DNA from: Candidatus Sigynarchaeota archaeon
GTDB lineage: Archaea > Asgardarchaeota > Lokiarchaeia > Sigynarchaeales > Sigynarchaeaceae
Reading direction: 5' to 3'
Assembly: GCA_030587525.1 (NCBI GenBank)
Contig: JAUQYW010000450.1
Span: 1-6,072, forward strand
Length of the DNA stretch: 6,072 bases
Position 1 is the stretch's first letter, and each line of letters begins with the position of its first letter. Under the pieces are notes generated by a model. That model searched no databases, was not told where the DNA came from, and saw only the letters and a list, made by a program, of their open reading frames with translations. Positions 5,520 through 6,072 of this stretch are shown here, piece by piece. Both the position numbers and the translations under genes were made by a program.

Positions 5520-5717
5520 TTAATTTAATGGAACATAGAAAATGTGCGTACAAGAATTCCAATCCTTCTTATCGAGAGTCCTTCGCAAACGGTGGAGAAA
5601 TAGGGCAAAATAAACCTCGATAAATCCCGAAACGAAAAAACATCCTATTGCCAATTCAACAGAAAGCAATGTATTTTTCGATCGGTACACGATCCCGTTC
5701 TTGAAGACGAGTGCCAA
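5520..5717 (-). CDS. Possible small one-helix membrane protein or gene fragment
   Basis: The frame is open from the codon after a TGA (about 5735) to TAA at 5520-5522 and gives up to 65 residues from a TTG at 5717. Residues about 18-42 (LLSVELAIGCFFVSGFIEVY and beyond) form one membrane-like helix followed by a basic stretch (HRLRRTLDKK). No ATG is available and GGTGA lies 15 bases before the TTG, too far to be convincing. An overlapping frame starting GTGGTGAAC (VVNIFTGLGTRLQERDRVP) stops just where this one becomes hydrophobic, so a frameshifted small gene is possible. Function unknown. Confidence 0.3.
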   Translation of the reverse strand: MALVFKNGIVYRSKNTLLSVELAIGCFFVSGFIEVYFALFLHRLRRTLDKKDWNSCTHIFYVPLN

Positions 5718-5781
5718 GACCTGTGAAAATGTTCACCACTTATTCTCACGATTGATCGAGATGGGTCTGCAATAAATCTCC

Positions 5782-6072
5782 TTATCCAAGAAATGATTTT
5801 ACTTTTACCTTCTCCACATGATGGCAGCTGTTACACACAACCAGTACTTCTAACAATTGAAAGGATTCAAGGGGTTTTTCTATGTTATTGGATTTCATTA
5901 TGTTAAGTTGAATGTTGGAATTTTTGCATTCTGAACACGCGTTAATATCGGTAATGAATGGATATTGGGGCAAAATCGGTGAGTGGTCCATCTTTTGTGT
6001 TCCACCATTTGCCGCATCTGTTTTTTTATCTGTTGAATTATCCGAATTGAATTGATGCGTAATTGTTTCCTC
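5782..6072 (-). CDS. Zinc-ribbon protein, cut by the right edge
   Basis: The frame is open from the window edge to TAA at 5782-5784, giving 96 residues. Two knuckles, CSECKN and CNSCHH, are separated by 30 residues, with strands LESFQLLEVLVVCNSC and VEKVKVKSF around the second one. This is a zinc-ribbon layout, with a final beta-strand close to the C-terminus. The 27 codons before the first ATG (5991) contain no start codon but stay open and are rich in Asn, Asp, Thr and Lys (NSDNSTDKKTDAANGG), like a flexible linker. So the gene either begins outside the window or at 5991, where GGTGG is a mediocre ribosome binding site nine bases away. I favour the longer form. Target unknown; probably cytoplasmic. 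Confidence 0.6.
   Translation of the reverse strand, partial: EETITHQFNSDNSTDKKTDAANGGTQKMDHSPILPQYPFITDINACSECKNSNIQLNIMKSNNIEKPLESFQLLEVLVVCNSCHHVEKVKVKSFLG

Overview
The window looks like a piece of an archaeal chromosome, most likely Asgard (Promethearchaeota, Lokiarchaeia-like). This is inferred, not searched. The pointers are a large surface protein that joins SBBP propeller repeats to Ig-like repeats of a style I associate with Lokiarchaeal surface proteins (motifs TSGVPVEINIDGLPVGVYNY and TIIASDGVDG) with a C-terminal membrane anchor; a B-box/RING-like zinc protein; several tiny zinc-ribbon proteins; ribosome binding sites of the archaeal GGTGA/GGAGG type; and oligo-T stretches in place of strong bacterial terminators.

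Layout. At the left edge (1-87, + strand) is the last 28 codons of a membrane protein, possibly an ABC-2 type permease. A well-formed start site for a following gene (77-124) runs into a stop after 15 codons. A GC hairpin with a T-tract (191-216) lies between this and a convergent two-helix membrane protein (225-533, - strand). The centre is one probable minus-strand transcription unit: an 881-residue secreted, C-terminally anchored protein (1069-3714), a 51-residue zinc ribbon overlapping its end and coupled to it by an ideal ribosome binding site (927-1082), a short acidic ORF that may be broken (659-895), and a T8 terminator (636-643). Divergent from it on the + strand is the C-terminal part of a concanavalin A-like beta-sandwich protein without a signal peptide (3887-4330), followed by a T-rich terminator. 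After about 430 bases of unclear or decayed sequence come, on the minus strand, a B-box/RING-like zinc protein (4799-5281), a stretch with weak ORFs including a possible one-helix membrane peptide (5520-5717), and a zinc-ribbon protein cut by the right edge (5782-6072).

How it fits together. The dominant gene encodes a cell-surface protein: signal peptide, N-terminal globular domain, six SBBP units of exactly 64 residues, two Ig-like units of exactly 94 residues, a membrane helix and a basic cytoplasmic tail. Each SBBP unit carries an N-glycosylation sequon and a cysteine at the same place. The 51-residue zinc ribbon is probably co-expressed with it. Several neighbouring genes look truncated (the 15-codon ORF, the interrupted acidic ORF, the headless beta-sandwich), which suggests a rearranged accessory region. 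I see no RNA gene, CRISPR array or intact mobile element.
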